NCBI GenBank assembly: GCA_936450465.1
Contig: OW388291.1
Coordinates: 33,208,656-33,272,655, forward strand
Length of the DNA stretch: 64,000 nucleotides
DNA from: Gibbula magus
Lineage: Eukaryota > Mollusca > Gastropoda > Trochida > Trochidae
Reading direction: 5' to 3'
The translations under genes and the position numbers were made by a program. Of this stretch, positions 11,680 to 23,850 are shown in pieces. The notes below the pieces were generated by a model. That model saw only the letters and a program-made list of their open reading frames with translations. It searched no databases and was not told the origin of the DNA. Positions within the stretch are counted from its first letter, which is position 1. The number at the start of each line of letters is the position of its first letter.

Positions 11680-12582
11680 ATAATAATAATAATAATAATG
11701 CATTTGTGTAAGCGCCTAATGTCCAACTAATGCTGCTCAGTGGCGCTGTCCAGAGAAAGAAAGGAAGCTAGTAGGTAGCTTGGAAGAGATGAGTTTTGAG
11801 CTGGCTCCTGAAAGTTTTCAAGGAAGACACTGATCTCAGTTCTACAGGTAGAGAGTTCCATAAAGCTGGTGCAGCAGTACTGAAAGCTCTGTCTCCCATA
11901 GATGTTTTTGTAGCTGGCATTTTTAGGCAGTCGTTTCTCAGATCTCAAGACACGAGTTGGACGGTAAATTTCGATTAAGTCCTTAAGATAATCTGGTGAA
12001 TGAATGTCGTAGAGAGTCGAGTAGGTGATGCAGAGAATTTTGTACTCTATTCTCCTTTTGACTGGAAGCCAGTGTAGTGACCTCAGCACCGGGGTGATAT
12101 GTTCCCGGCATTTCGTCCTAGTGATGACTCTGGCGGCTCTGTTTTGTACAAGCTGAAGATGATGGACAGCTGCTGCGCCAGACACAAGGGAGTTGCAATA
12201 GTCCAGTCGTGAGATGACGTACGACTGAACTAAGAGTTTGGTTGTGTTGATGTCCAAATAGCGGCGAATTTTTCCTATTCGGCGGAGATGGAAGGTCGCT
12301 GATCTTGCTGTTGTTAGAGCTTGAGACTCTGGTGACATTGAAGATTGGAACACGACGCCGAGATTCTTCACTTGGAGCACAGGGCAGATCTCCAACAGTG
12401 AGACTACAATCGCCTATTTTACGTAGTTGCTGCCTATTCCCAATGATCATGAACTCTGATTTGTCATCATTGAGCTTTAGAAAGTTGTTGGTCATCCATA
12501 TCTTGAGATCAGCAATACAACTCTCCATAACATATTTTGCTTGTTCAACCTCAGTTGGTATTATTCCTATATAAAGCTGGTT
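11680..12582 (-). mobile_element. 5'-truncated CR1/L2-like LINE with (TAA)n end
   Basis: A 903 bp insertion in copy A, absent from copy B near 37110-37120. The 8 bp target duplication ATTTAATA lies at 11672-11679 and 12583-12590, and occurs once in the empty site. The plus-strand left end is (ATA/TAA)n at 11677-11699, which is the 3' microsatellite tail of a minus-strand LINE. The coding content is the last part of a CR1-clade reverse transcriptase ORF. Truncation at the 5' end and a simple-repeat tail are what target-primed reverse transcription leaves. Confidence 0.92.
11727..12582 (-). pseudogene. CR1/L2-like LINE ORF2 C-terminal fragment
   Basis: The minus strand encodes the end of a non-LTR reverse transcriptase polyprotein. 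The upstream piece has IADLKIWMTNNFLKLNDDK, then EFMIIGNRQQL, the conserved LN-DK-E block after the RT catalytic region. After one frameshift near 12388 the frame continues with KNLGVVFQSSMS, SYVISRLDYCNSLVSG, HHLQLVQNRAARVI, then LHWLPVKRRIEYKIL and the PDYLKDLIEIYRPTRVLRS tail. These are the usual C-terminal CR1/L2 blocks in the usual order. The RT catalytic core and the endonuclease are missing because of 5' truncation. The stop is at 11727 and the tail follows directly. Confidence 0.9.
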
Positions 12583-13207
12583 ATTTAATATTCTTGGTGG
12601 TTGCTAAGCATGACAATACACCGTTAGATCGTTACAATGTTGTTTTATGCACGGAAGTTTTATTTTCATGTCGTTATCATATTTTCGTTCTACTTTATCG
12701 AGTGTTTGTCTAGACTATCATCGTCAGAATCCCATAAATATAATGTTCGGTTTATTTCTCTGTGTGAAAAAGGTCAAATGTTGTGTATGTTTATCAATAA
12801 TCGTATTTCCTCTACTTTCATCACATATTCATCCATAAAAGCTCTCCGAGTTTTTCCATCCTTGTGAAGCAGAGGATCGCTTACAATGTAGTGTATTTCA
12901 ACATAGTATGTCATGTAATAACGTATCTTAAATTCCATTCGTAAGTTTCACAACTTACATATACTTATATAAAGTGAGTTTTTATCATTCCTCTGCCTAA
13001 AGTGTCGCTTCCGTAAATTTGAAGCTTGTTCGTCAACATTCAGTGGACACATACTGGATTACATGTAGATGTTCATCATATACTAACCAGCAAAAGAAAC
13101 GTCACCATACAAACTACAAGATATCTCAATCATCAAGTAATGCAGGATAAATACGACTGAAACCGAGTCTTCAAAATCCAACTAAACTAATTAACTTTGA
13201 ATTTTAA

Positions 13208-13562
13208 AGGGGCAGTAGCACGTTTTTTTGCTGAAATAAGTTGATGAAATGTATTTGAAAAATAATGTGACTAATAGTAAACCGCCCTTCTCTCTTTGAA
13301 AAATCAAGTTTAAAAATGAGTTTACATGGTTCCGAAAAGCTATGGGAATCGTTTTTGTCATTCGAAATAATAAATTGTGTTCACAATAAAATGGCCGCCA
13401 TGCAATTTTTGCTTTACACGCAAAATTGTTATTACCACTACGGATATTTGGTTTGTTTAATAAGATGTTTTACCCTCTAAAGTAAATATAAATGACATAA
13501 ACTATCATTATAAATGGGAAATTTGAAAAAATAAAATTTGCAAAAAACGTGCTACTGCCCCT
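13208..13562. mobile_element. TTAA-flanked MITE (copy A)
   Basis: 355 bp with inverted ends AGGGGCAGTAGCACGTTTTT and complement (GTGCTACTGCCCCT), flanked on both sides by TTAA. The paralogous element in copy B is 37737-38091, the same length, so the insertion predates the duplication. A diverged relative sits in a PC2 intron (from 62440). TTAA targets are used by piggyBac and Kolobok families; which one is inference. Confidence 0.85.
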
Positions 13563-14462
13563 TTAAAACATCATTTATTCATATTTCTTGTATATATATC
13601 TATAGGTAACGAGTGTAAATATATTATTTCTACTTCACAAGATTAATGTTGATGATGGCACGACGTTCATGTTATGAATGTAGCACTCAAGATTGAATTG
13701 CTTTATCACAGTCATCTTATGACCTCGCTTATTATTACCATGTCGCCATTTGGTTCAAATGTTAATTTACTCAGTAATACTATACAAATTGGACATGGAC
13801 ATATACCTACGGACATATTACAACTAGTCGTGTAGCATATATAAGCTTATCATAATGGATGAACTGTTAAAATTAACTAATCAATCATTATGACATTTGA
13901 AAACAAAACAACGTTACACTAATTGGAAAGTAAGACACGGTATCAATTTTTAGAATGTTCAAATAATGCAATATTAAGATGTTCACTCTATTCGTTAAAT
14001 CACATAAACTATTTTCGAAGGCGATTATGTTGTACGTATCTTTGTAACGATACAAAACAAGTATTTGACTTATCAGCACTTAAAAGTATAGCCTAACGTT
14101 TGATGTTTGCTTTCACTTACCCATACCAGAAAAATTCCGTACAAATAATTACTATTCGATTTATGGCTTAGATGTCGGCCATGGCGCCCCAGACAAATCA
14201 CTAGGTCAATGGTGCTCATTATTTCACGTATGTTTTATCTGACTAATACATTGCATAATTACGTTAGGGACGACAACCATTACAACCAATTCAATTATGA
14301 CGCTGTGTCAAGATGAAATTGAAGATTATGTATTTGAAAGGACGAGGCCTAATAATCTCAAATCATTCACGACTACCTTGGGGCTGTTTCGCAGTTCTTT
14401 CAAATATTAACCGTTGTGAATTCTGAATGTTCCTGAAATGTGTCTGTAGGAGAGTAGGCATT

Positions 14463-15206
14463 GAGTTGAATTGATTTAAGGTTTAACGTCGTTTTGAAGA
14501 TTATAACACTTACATCACGACTACTGGCATTACAGTCTGATTAAAACCGACGGTATTCCGCGGGAAAAATGTGCAAAATAGTGCATCTACCGGGATACGA
14601 AATCATATCGTTCGGAGGTTTCCACGCCAAACCGTCTGGTGACAGCCCGTAGACTCCCATGTTCAAACGCAATTCAGTAAACCAATCACAAGACATCCAA
14701 CAAAAGCTTTCGGTGCGAGAATTTAGGGGTAGATAACTCCAAACAGCTAACATTTTGTCCGTTCCGAATGCTTTCAAAACAGCGACCGTTTAAAAACTAT
14801 GATGTGATTGGTCAGCTATTTGACTGGGCTTTTGCTGCGCTAAACTGGTTCGGAACACACGCCTATACGGGGTGTTCTCAGACCTTGTGGCGAGGAATCT
14901 ACAGAACCTTTTCGTATCCCGGTAGATATATTATTTTGCATATTTTATTCCTCGGAACAAGGTCGATTTTAACCAGACTGACTGGCATTATTGCAGAGAG
15001 AAAGTCCACCACATCAGTGTGGCTATGTATTGCGGTAAAATCTGGGGAAAATGGATGATAATGCTGTGTAAGGCAGTGAAGCATTGCATCCGAACCGTTA
15101 TGCATGTGCATGTAGAGCAGATTTCTACAGCAGGCAAAGTTCCTGGCCAGATTCGAACCACAGAGCACAAATCTGAAGTAAAAAAACTAACCACTGCGCT
15201 AAAGGC
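14463..15206 (-). mobile_element. tRNA-derived SINE, split by a TIR element (copy A)
   Basis: Reading on the minus strand: a decayed tRNA-like head (complement of CCTGGCCAGATTCGAACCAC and ACCACTGCGCT, near 15145-15206), then a body with GTAGAGCAGATTTCTACAG-type sequence, then the conserved 3' domain around GGTTTAACGTCGTTTTGAAG. The better-preserved sibling is 34358-34664. The 3' domain is interrupted by the 448 bp element at 14533-14980. The copy B counterpart is 38975-39723. Confidence 0.8.
14533..14980. mobile_element. 448 bp long-TIR element inside the SINE (copy A)
   Basis: Ends are inverted repeats of about 68 bp: CAGTCTGATTAAAACCGACG at the left and the complement of CAGTCTGGTTAAAATCGACC at the right, both leading inward to TCTACCGGGATACGA. 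Flanked by a perfect 10 bp duplication ACTGGCATTA (14523-14532 and 14981-14990) of SINE sequence. The long terminal repeats and 9-10 bp target duplication resemble Mutator-like non-autonomous elements; that class is inference. Frames inside are not genes. Confidence 0.87.
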
Positions 15207-15697
15207 AGATCTTTATTTACCACGAACTATAGGAATACAAACGATTATTCAATGCTTATATATAGAGTTTGTCAAAAACCAAAACATGTACTCCATATAG
15301 CGGGTCTAGTGCCACCGTGACAATCTACTAATTACTGAATACGGTCTTCAGGATGTTCCCTGAAATGGATTTGGTTCATCTCGACTTGTTAACAAGTCAG
15401 TATGATACAACACAGAGCGCCGTTTAATAAGATGAAATGTCGACTGAGTGGGTGACCACATTTCGACTAAGATTTTACCAGATAAGTCTTTGTTTTTTCC
15501 TATTTAATCGCGAGTAATCTAAATCCTCTGTGAAATTAATCTTGTCATCTTTGTATTTACAGCGACAAAGAACATATTGTTCACGGATAGTCTAGACTAA
15601 TCAATGATTATAATTTTATGATGCTTTTGGCAAACTAAATTCAATGTTTTGCTTGTCCATTTTCCAAACAACTGTTTCTAGAAGCTGGCATGATGAA

Positions 15698-15905
15698 GAA
15701 GACAATGAATTTATGGATGATCAACTTCTTGATTCAACACTATCGTTTCTGTATAGATCATCTCATTATCATACCAACATGAAGTATGTATATAACCTTC
15801 TGTTTTATCATCTCTCCCATATGCTTGATAACGGTATACGGATCTATACCAAAACGTCGCTATTGTTGAATAAAGAAGTTGATCATCCATTAATGCATTG
15901 TCTTC
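15698..15905. mobile_element. Short TIR element (CAACTTCTTTATTC family, copy A)
   Basis: 208 bp with inverted repeats of about 41 bp: GAAGACAATGAATTTATGGA then TGATCAACTTCTTGATTCAA at the left, complement at the right ending CATTGTCTTC. It shares the core with 2010-2114 and 34179-34320. Copy B counterpart: 40223-40434. Confidence 0.78.
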
Positions 15906-17810
15906 TTATATGAAAGTATACACGGTATACATAGCTGTCCTAGTTTAGCTAAATAACATAGATGACCACTTTCGAGCCCACCTATTTCAAGTCGCACGTC
16001 AGTAAAACATATAACATATACTATCCTGTTCAATGTATCTTACCGAGACTAAATTTGCAAGGCGACGCAACAGGCAAGACTTGCCAGCTAACCGTCCTGA
16101 CGTCATGGCTTTGTGATGTCGTTAACCATGACGTCTTTTAGTGACGTAATTCCATTCCTATCGCGCATTGCACCTGAACGGTTGCTAGTTCCCTTTCACT
16201 AATTTTCTCTCATTCTGCGGCAATATTTTCAATATAAAAGAGATGTCTGAAATTCGTTTTGGCAATAAAGTTCACCAATTACATAGAAATCTTACTGAAA
16301 AAAGAGCGTACATGTAAGTAGCAAACTATTTAGAAGAGAGTACATTCAGAGAGTATATGAATGGCGTGTCGATTTTTACGCATTAAAATGATCTTGGGTA
16401 AAAAAAATAATAATCAACTCGGTGCCGGGAATTACTAAATAATTGTCCCTCTTGAATTCTTATGTCAAACTCTTCGCTAAAGCTTGGAGGTTATTACAAT
16501 AACTGACTCGGGACAGAAAATCCGTAAATCCTCGCAACTCATTCTTATTAAAGATTTCCATCAATTTGTTATTTATATCACTTATTGTTATTATTATGAC
16601 CAACATTTTCGCCAATTCATAACTCACCCGGCTATCCCAGACACGAAGTGGTCCTATAACCTTAACTGATATATTCGATGTTAGAAACCTATATAATAGT
16701 GCATAATGGATAAAAGGTGTGCTTTCCACCCGTTCTTATCTAAATGCAAAACAAGCCTAAAAAAATCTCCAGTTTTGTATTTCGAGATTTGATTTTCTCT
16801 GTAATCAAACCAATCATTTGGAATAATATCAATAAAAAAGAGTTTTCAATCCTTGATTACTTATATCAAGACGCTCAGGTACCCAAGGAATACCTCTACA
16901 CGTATGCTGACACGGACACGAATACACAGTACAGGCTAACATTTCGCTGATTTTAGCTCTGATTGCGGCTAATCTTAGAAATCTTTTTATTATAATGATT
17001 ACATGGGAGAATAATATATAAAATATGTGATGAGAGTAGGGGCTAAAGGGGACAATTGTGACAAATCGTGACAAATTTTCTGTCGTCAATGGCTACTATT
17101 CTCGAGGTGAACCCATGTAGGGCATATTTTCCCTTAAATGCCCTACTTACATAGAAGTAAGTTCCATGCAGTTCCATCAATATTAAATGTTTATTAAAAA
17201 CAAATAAATCCCCATAATTTGTCTTTCAAGATTCCATGTAATTAGCATTGTGAATTTAAGCTCGGGTAACGGCGTTAATGTGTACACCATCACTTTCATT
17301 TGAAAAGAGAGACAGGGTTGGACATTTTGTTTGATCAAGACTAATCTGGTTGTCACATTGAATACACACATCAACAGACTGTCGCATGCACACATCTCCT
17401 ATCAACAACATCATAATAATCAGAAAAATAGAAAGTCCTACGAAATAAGGTTAATTAAACCAGGGTCATCTGATCCCAATTAGAGCAGCAAATCGAATAT
17501 TGATTCAAATCCTTTTCATTAAAGGAGACACTTATTCTGGACATGTCATTAAGGAACGATAGAATGCTATTTGAGTACTCATATTTCGAACAAGAGTCAG
17601 TTAAACATATATCCTGGTATACGTCGAGTTCACGAGCACTAAAGGTCTAATGTACGTCAAGTGTATTGATACCACATAAGTCTTGCCCGAGAGCTGTTGG
17701 TTTTAAGAATTTCAGAAGTGATATAAAACTGACAATGATGGAAAATGAACTAATCGAAAAAGATTTTATTTGGCATTCAAAGCCTCTACGTCTTTTGTAG
17801 GTTTTTTACT

Positions 17811-18876
17811 AACACGACTGTCAGAATAACAAAGAATGAAATTAGAATTTGATATTGCTATGATCGGCGACCATTTTGTTGAATTGCACTCTAAAGCGAT
17901 TGAAGTGTACAGCTGCATACCGAAAGTTTGTTCACCTACCTGTGTATTTTAGTGCAAATAACATGTAATTTGACATGTCTTTGAAGCATCGTATCGACGC
18001 GAAAACTAGACCGATCGTTTTGCAGTTTTGCATTACAAAAATAAACTTCAGTGTTCCATCACATAATTTAATTTGATATCTCAGTAAACAGTTTCACGTT
18101 TGGCAACTCTTTGAAGGGACCAGGGTTCGATCTTTTCCAACCTAGTTTTTATTTTTCAGTAAGTGATCAACTGGGTCAACCATACATCATATTTATTTCC
18201 ATTATACTCATTTAATTTATTTATGACGAATTTGTTCTAATTTAGTCAATATGAACACTTTTATTCGAAAATATTCTTGAAATTTGAATTCTCAAAATCT
18301 GACCCCTTGTCTTTTTCAACATGCCAAATTTCATTAACATGATCGTCAGATCACAGGAAACGTGTGAGAATATTGTTTCATTTATGGATAAATGATGATT
18401 TATTGTATGTGATCAAATGTTAAAGGCGTTACAATAGACGTCATTTACATGATATTTGCACTTAGAAGCCCATGTAGGTGGACAAACTAACTGTACGCAG
18501 CAGAAGAAAAGTTGATGTTATATATAGACTATATATAGCTTCTTTGTATAGCCTTTCTCGTTAAAATCTATACCCAGATAACCTACTTGCCACAATGTTT
18601 TGTTAAAGTACAACAAGAGGATCTGGTGTGTAGGCGTCTATAGAATTTAACCAGTTGGCTCCTTATATGATAATAGATCAAATACAAAAACTTGAAACAA
18701 TAAAAAATGTTTTGTCACGTTGAAATCATCCTATCACAACATGATAACTATGATTAGGGCTATGCAGATAGAATCATAGATGCCTAGGCGCATTAGGACC
18801 AAATCACTGTTCTCAAGAGCAAATGGACTATCGATAAATCGAATAGTCTATATTGTGTAATATCTCAGATTTTAAT
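17811..18876. other. Non-coding spacer
   Basis: AT-rich sequence just beyond the end of the duplication. No coding frame, repeat or RNA gene recognised. Confidence 0.5.
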
Positions 18877-19150
18877 AAGTAAATCTGTAAATACACACCC
18901 TTTATTTTTAGCCTATACAGAGAACAGCCTATGTAATATAAGACATCGTGATTTAAGACAATAAATATGCGAAAAAAACACCATTGATATTAGCATATAC
19001 ATAGAATAGCCAATGTAATATAAGACCTCGTGATTTAAAAAAGTAAGTCTGTAAATACACACCCTTTACTTTTAGCCTATATAGAGAATAGCCAATGAAA
19101 TATAAGACCTCGTGATTTAAAAAGTAAATCTGTAAATAAAAACCTTTAGT
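18877..19150. repeat. ~82 bp tandem repeat, about 3.3 copies
   Basis: Units share AAGTAAATCTGTAAATACAC, then CACCCTTT, TTTTAGCCTATA and AGACCTCGTGATTTAA. Starts are near 18877, 18960 (degenerate), 19040 and 19120. A minus-strand frame across it is an artefact of the repeat. Confidence 0.8.
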
Positions 19151-20949
19151 TTGTTTCATTAATGCTAAATGTAAGAAAATGACAAACGGGTTTATGATAA
19201 ATCTATTTATATAAACAATCAGGATAGAAGTAAGTCAAACCTCATTTTAAGGATGAAAACATGTATCTACAAAGTTTGTCATTGGTTTACTAGGGGTTCA
19301 GGGATAGAGTTGAGACACTGGTTTTGATTTTTATATAAATATGATCAGATAATTATCATCCAAAACTGTCTTCAAAAGACAATATCGCTTATATGAGATC
19401 AAGTCATACCATATGAGATATATTATTTTGAGTTGTATTGGGATGTAAAGTTGAATCCAAGAGTATTTCACTTATAATATCAATTTGATAAATTGTAAAT
19501 TGTGAACAATGCCGTGTCAACGTGACACAACAATTCAATGATTTAGACTCGGTTAACATCAAAGTGTCATGACGTCATAAATATGCATGTAATGACGTCA
19601 TAATGCTAGGTCATCGCCGCACTTGAACTGAAATGGCAGTGCTGTATTCAGCGATGTATTTAAACTGACGGCTAATACAACTGCATATACTCCAGAAGAA
19701 GCAATTGACATTTGCAAATGTTACATATCTAGAAATTAGAACATTCCGTAACAATTACTACTTTTAATGGAGAAAAATAATGTCACGAAATACAATTATT
19801 ATGAGGAAGACAATCACGTTCCAGCTAACAAATATTTGTTTATATTCAGATTGGAACCAATGGTTTTTTTTTACCTTATTCTGTTCATGCCAACGTTTTT
19901 TTTACATGATTTAACAACATTTAAAGACAAAAATAATATCAACTGGACTTGTTTTTGTAGTAGAACTAACCGTATCGTCGTTCGTTCAACACGCTTGTGC
20001 CTTATGAATACGTTATAACTCTGCACATATGATTAATATTTTCAAAACCATATTTTGTTTAATTGGAAAAAATGATGTCAGTCGACTCCTTGTTGTCTGT
20101 TTAGTAATCACGAAGACAAAAGTTACAAACTAGATTTTGTTTATCTAGTTCATTGATAGAAGTCAATCAATCAAACAAAAGCGGCATCATTATTATTTGT
20201 TACATGCATTATTTTTTACTTCAAAATAGCTAAACTTTTATCGCAAAAAGACATAGAGTTTCTATAGATATATTCTCTTTCTCTGGCGTTCAATGCAACG
20301 GACCCAACAGTTGACGGAAAAGCCAGTACATTGCTTTAATCTACATGAATGTCAGGGTATTCCCTCATGGGGATCACGTTATTCGATGTCGAAATCGATT
20401 AAATCCCCCCAAAAATACGAAGACTGTTGAAATTGAAATCTGAAATGAAATGATTAGGTATTTTGATATCCTGATATCAATGCTAAACCATTTCCAAAAT
20501 ATTGCCAACCATGAGCACTTCTTAATCAATATTCTATCAAGTGTTGTATTTACCTAAATTAATTTCTAAAATAGTTCTTTGGTTTTGCTTTTCTATCTTG
20601 TTGTTTTCATATTTGACTTATCAAGTCATTTCATGTTTACTATATAAAACACAATTACTTATACAAACACTATTTGATGTCGAAACTGATTAAATCCCCC
20701 ACAAAATACGTTGACATTTGAAACTGATAACAGTCTTGGTATCTACACCAACACGTTGCATCTCACTGCAATGAAGAAGAAGTTATAAAGCCATTAACAT
20801 ATATTTCTTCCTCTTTCCAACTTCTAAATGTCATTTGAAGAAGATTGTTGAATTTGTTGTAACTTAACAGTAGCATATATTGTGAATTGCCGCTTGACTT
20901 TGTCTATGGTTGACACCAAACATTTACAATTCATTAAGTGTGTCGTTTA
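19151..20949. other. Non-coding spacer with a paired CRE-like site and a short direct repeat
   Basis: No gene seen. Two perfect TGACGTCA palindromes lie at 19570-19577 and 19593-19600 with GCATGTAA between them. A direct repeat of about 60 bp (ATTCGATGTCGAAATCGATT near 20380 and ATTTGATGTCGAAACTGATT near 20670) is present. Otherwise AT-rich and featureless. Confidence 0.45.
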
Positions 20950-21215
20950 TCAGGAGTTGAACTTTTCATTATTGTGAAATGACTGATGTTTCTTGCTCCG
21001 ACATTTCAAGATACAAAATTCAGATCATTATATTTCTATAATTATTGTTTGACATTTACTGCTACAAGTAATTATATATCGATGACGCCACGAATCTTTA
21101 CTTTGTCAGTAATCATTCTGACAGTTCTTGTTTTATATCAGGATTTTACAATTAACATATTTCATCTCTTTTGTCCATCGCATTTGCAATGATTTGCAAA
21201 TCAAATGAAATGCAA
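20950..21215 (+). repeat. Diverged dispersed repeat, partner at 33740-34010
   Basis: Starts with GAGTTGAACTTTTCATTAT and shares, in order, GATGTTTCTTGCTCCG, a TTGTCTGACATTT-like block, GGCAGTTCTTGT-like and TTTCATCTCTTTTGTC-like blocks with 33740-34010 in the same orientation. Class unknown; no termini defined. Confidence 0.6.
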
Positions 21216-22954
21216 AATGACATATCTTACACTTTACACAAATCAACAATCATCATTGTTTCCTATTTCTGTATTACTTACATCAATTCATCAAAATCTT
21301 AAGCATTTGTTTGTTTGCGGTGTTCAAATAATATAATATTATTGTTTCAATGATGATAATCATTGCAGTTTTGGAACAAATATACCAGATATTTTCAGTA
21401 TCTTAAACCATTTTGGCTTATAAAAAAATTGTGAAATCAAGACCAGACATGTATCTGAATGATAATTGTAACTATGATATAACTTTCACCAAGAGGCGCA
21501 ATGTAAGGAATAGTATATTGCATTTAATCTTCATTGTTCTAATAACAGAGGGTCATGATGATTTCGTCGTGACTGATCCGTGTCTATACTGCTGTCTCAT
21601 ATAAGTCACATCCATTATATTTTAAGTCCAAGTGACGCAACAAAGAGCAATGCGTTTATTGAAAGAGTTAACACAAAATACTTGAAATGAATTAAAATAT
21701 GTGTTAATTAAAATCGTACAGATAAATCCAGAACACGAGAATCTTCAAGTAAGGTTCTGAATAAATTACTCTGTACTGTGGTGACACATGTTTGATACAA
21801 TGGTAAACATGTCATCCGTACCGGAAATAAAGGCCTTCCAACTTCTCTTGAAGAGAAAATGCCCCCAAAACTCTAAAATATTCATATGGCATATTCATTG
21901 TGGAAACAACATATGCACTAGAATGAGGTGCATTAGTACAAAACACATATTGATAGATTACACTAATAACTGGGTCAATGTCAAGGTTATCTTACATGTG
22001 AACTCCGTCACTCATGACCATATACAGCTTTGTAAAACCAGCAATTTACAACATTTACGACTTCTTTAAGTAAATGAAAAAACATTCAATTTTGTAAGCA
22101 GTTCAATTGTTAACACCAAATCAGAATAACGTACTTCTGGAGAACGAAATTTAGTACAGAGAAATGATCACCGCATGCAATGTAGAGTTTCCTGATATAT
22201 TGGCAATCGCCCACTTGAATATAGTGATAAATGAAAACGCGAAAGACTAGTATTGTAACTCTAGTTTTATGAACTAATGCATTTTTTTAATGAAGTAGAT
22301 AGCAATATACTGCATCATGTTTGTCTAGACTAGCTCTGGCATAAACCATTTATAATGGTCATTTTATTTCATTGTTATCAAAAGTAAAAAATAATGGGTA
22401 CATATATGGTAACTTTTATAATTAATTTATAAATTCCACCCATAGACTTGTGAAGTTAAAACTTGTGGTATCGTTTCTCTTAAAACATGACATTACTTAT
22501 GATGTAGAAGAATTTAACTTCCATAATGTTAGGAAACGTACATTGAATGCCAAATGGTACCAATATGTGTGTCTTTTAAACCATTTAAGTCTCCACGGCT
22601 TTGTACATCATTTAAGAAATCAAGTTTAGATTGTCGTTTCATCATGGTGGTTACATTTATGTCTTTTTTTACAGTAAGATATGCACTGTTATGTGGCAAA
22701 TATAATTTTAATGGGATTTTTTATAAAACCTGAATAGGATATGTGAAACATAGGATGTAAATGTGTTTAAAAGAAAAGGCTGTTATTGGTACAAATGTGA
22801 AACCATAGGACTTCATATCTTCAAAACCACCGCTGTGGATTATGATATTAATTTTCAATGTATATAATGAATCCTCTGCCTACATAATAACACTTACATC
22901 TAACAATAGAGTGACTCATCCTGTATAGTTTCATCGACGTGTCGTTCTGTTAAC
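21216..22954. other. Non-coding spacer
   Basis: AT-rich; short frames only, none with a recognisable domain. I see nothing annotatable. Confidence 0.5.
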
Positions 22955-23163
22955 ATCTGTCTGTTTCATAACAGTGAGCGATTAATTCGCTCAATTGAGC
23001 ACTTAATTGAACGCTCATTCCCTCCTGAACGACACGGAGCGATACCTCGAGGCTTAGTCCCTTTGCTACGTAGTGCTTCATGGAGCAATCGCGTTCAAGA
23101 GAGGTTTAAAAGTAATCGCTCATTGAGTGATTACTTTCAAACCTCTCTTGAACATGACCCTCT
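22955..23163 (-). mobile_element. GAGCGATT-rich dispersed element, inverted copy of 53940-54160
   Basis: About 210 bp matching the reverse complement of 53940-54160: TAACAGTGAGCGATTAATTC at one end, TTGCTACGTAGTGCT in the middle, then CAATCGCGTTCAAGAGAGGT and GAACATGACCCTC. It contains several overlapping palindromes such as AATCGCTCATTGAGTGATT. Probably a hAT-like non-autonomous element (see 53940-54160). Confidence 0.72.
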
Positions 23164-23299
23164 TATGGTTAACCTTAGCTTGAAGAGATCATTACAATAT
23201 ACTGTGTTAAAATAGCAAACCCTAGTTGCATCACATTATTTGTTTTGTTTACTCGCAAATGTTTTTGAATTTAACACTTAAAATAAGATCGATAATGTT

Positions 23300-23848
23300 T
23301 TGCCAGACTTTGTAACTATACTAAAAAGTCGTTCGCTTTGTAACTATACTAACATATCTTTCTCTTTGGAACTATACTAACAAGTCTTTCACTTTGTAAC
23401 TATACTAACAAGTCTTTCTCTTTGTAACTATACTAACAAGTCTTTCACTTTGTAACTATACTAACAAGGCTTTCGCTTTGTAACTATACTAACATATCTT
23501 TCTCTTTGTAACTATACTAACACATCTTTCACTTTGTAACTATACTAACAAGTCTTTCTCTTTGTAACTATACTAACACATCTTTCTCTTTGTAACTATA
23601 CTAACAAGTCTTTCTCTTTGTAACTATACTAACAAGTCTTTCTCTTTGTAACTATACTAACAAGTCTTTCTCTTTGTAACTATACTAACAAGTCTTTCAC
23701 TTTGTAACTATACTAACAAGGCTTTCGCTTTGTAACTATACTAACATATCTTTCTCTTTGTAACTATACTAACACATCTTTCACTTTGGAACTATACTAA
23801 CAAGTCTTTCTCTTTGGAACTATACTAACAAGTCTTTCACTTTGTGAC
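23300..23848 (+). repeat. 28 bp minisatellite, about 19 copies
   Basis: Consensus TTTGTAACTATACTAACAAG followed by TCTTTCTC. Units differ mainly at a few positions (AAG or CAT, TCTC or CAC), and the variants recur in blocks. It abuts the pogo-like element at 23851. Confidence 0.95.
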
Positions 23849-23850
23849 TA

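Larger units (their letters stand above)
2823..17810 (+). repeat. Segmental duplication, copy A
   Basis: Direct-orientation duplicate of 35896-42905, starting at the shared TATATAATGCTTGGTTACAC and fading near 17810 after the shared AAAGCCTCTACGTCT region. Apart from a few insertions the copies align almost base for base; by eye identity is in the mid-90s percent. Copy A carries extra DNA absent from B: the foldback element (3486-11413), the CR1-like LINE (11680-12582) and about 80 bp near 16860-16950. Gene content is nil apart from transposon fragments. Confidence 0.9.

Noticed and set aside
14541..15058. Paired frames on both strands also seen in copy B (39055-39491)
   Set aside because: They lie inside the 448 bp TIR element and SINE; conservation between copies is due to duplication, not coding constraint.
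23300..23848. CRISPR-like regular array
   Set aside because: Units are contiguous 28 bp repeats with no unique spacers, in a eukaryotic context; it is a minisatellite.
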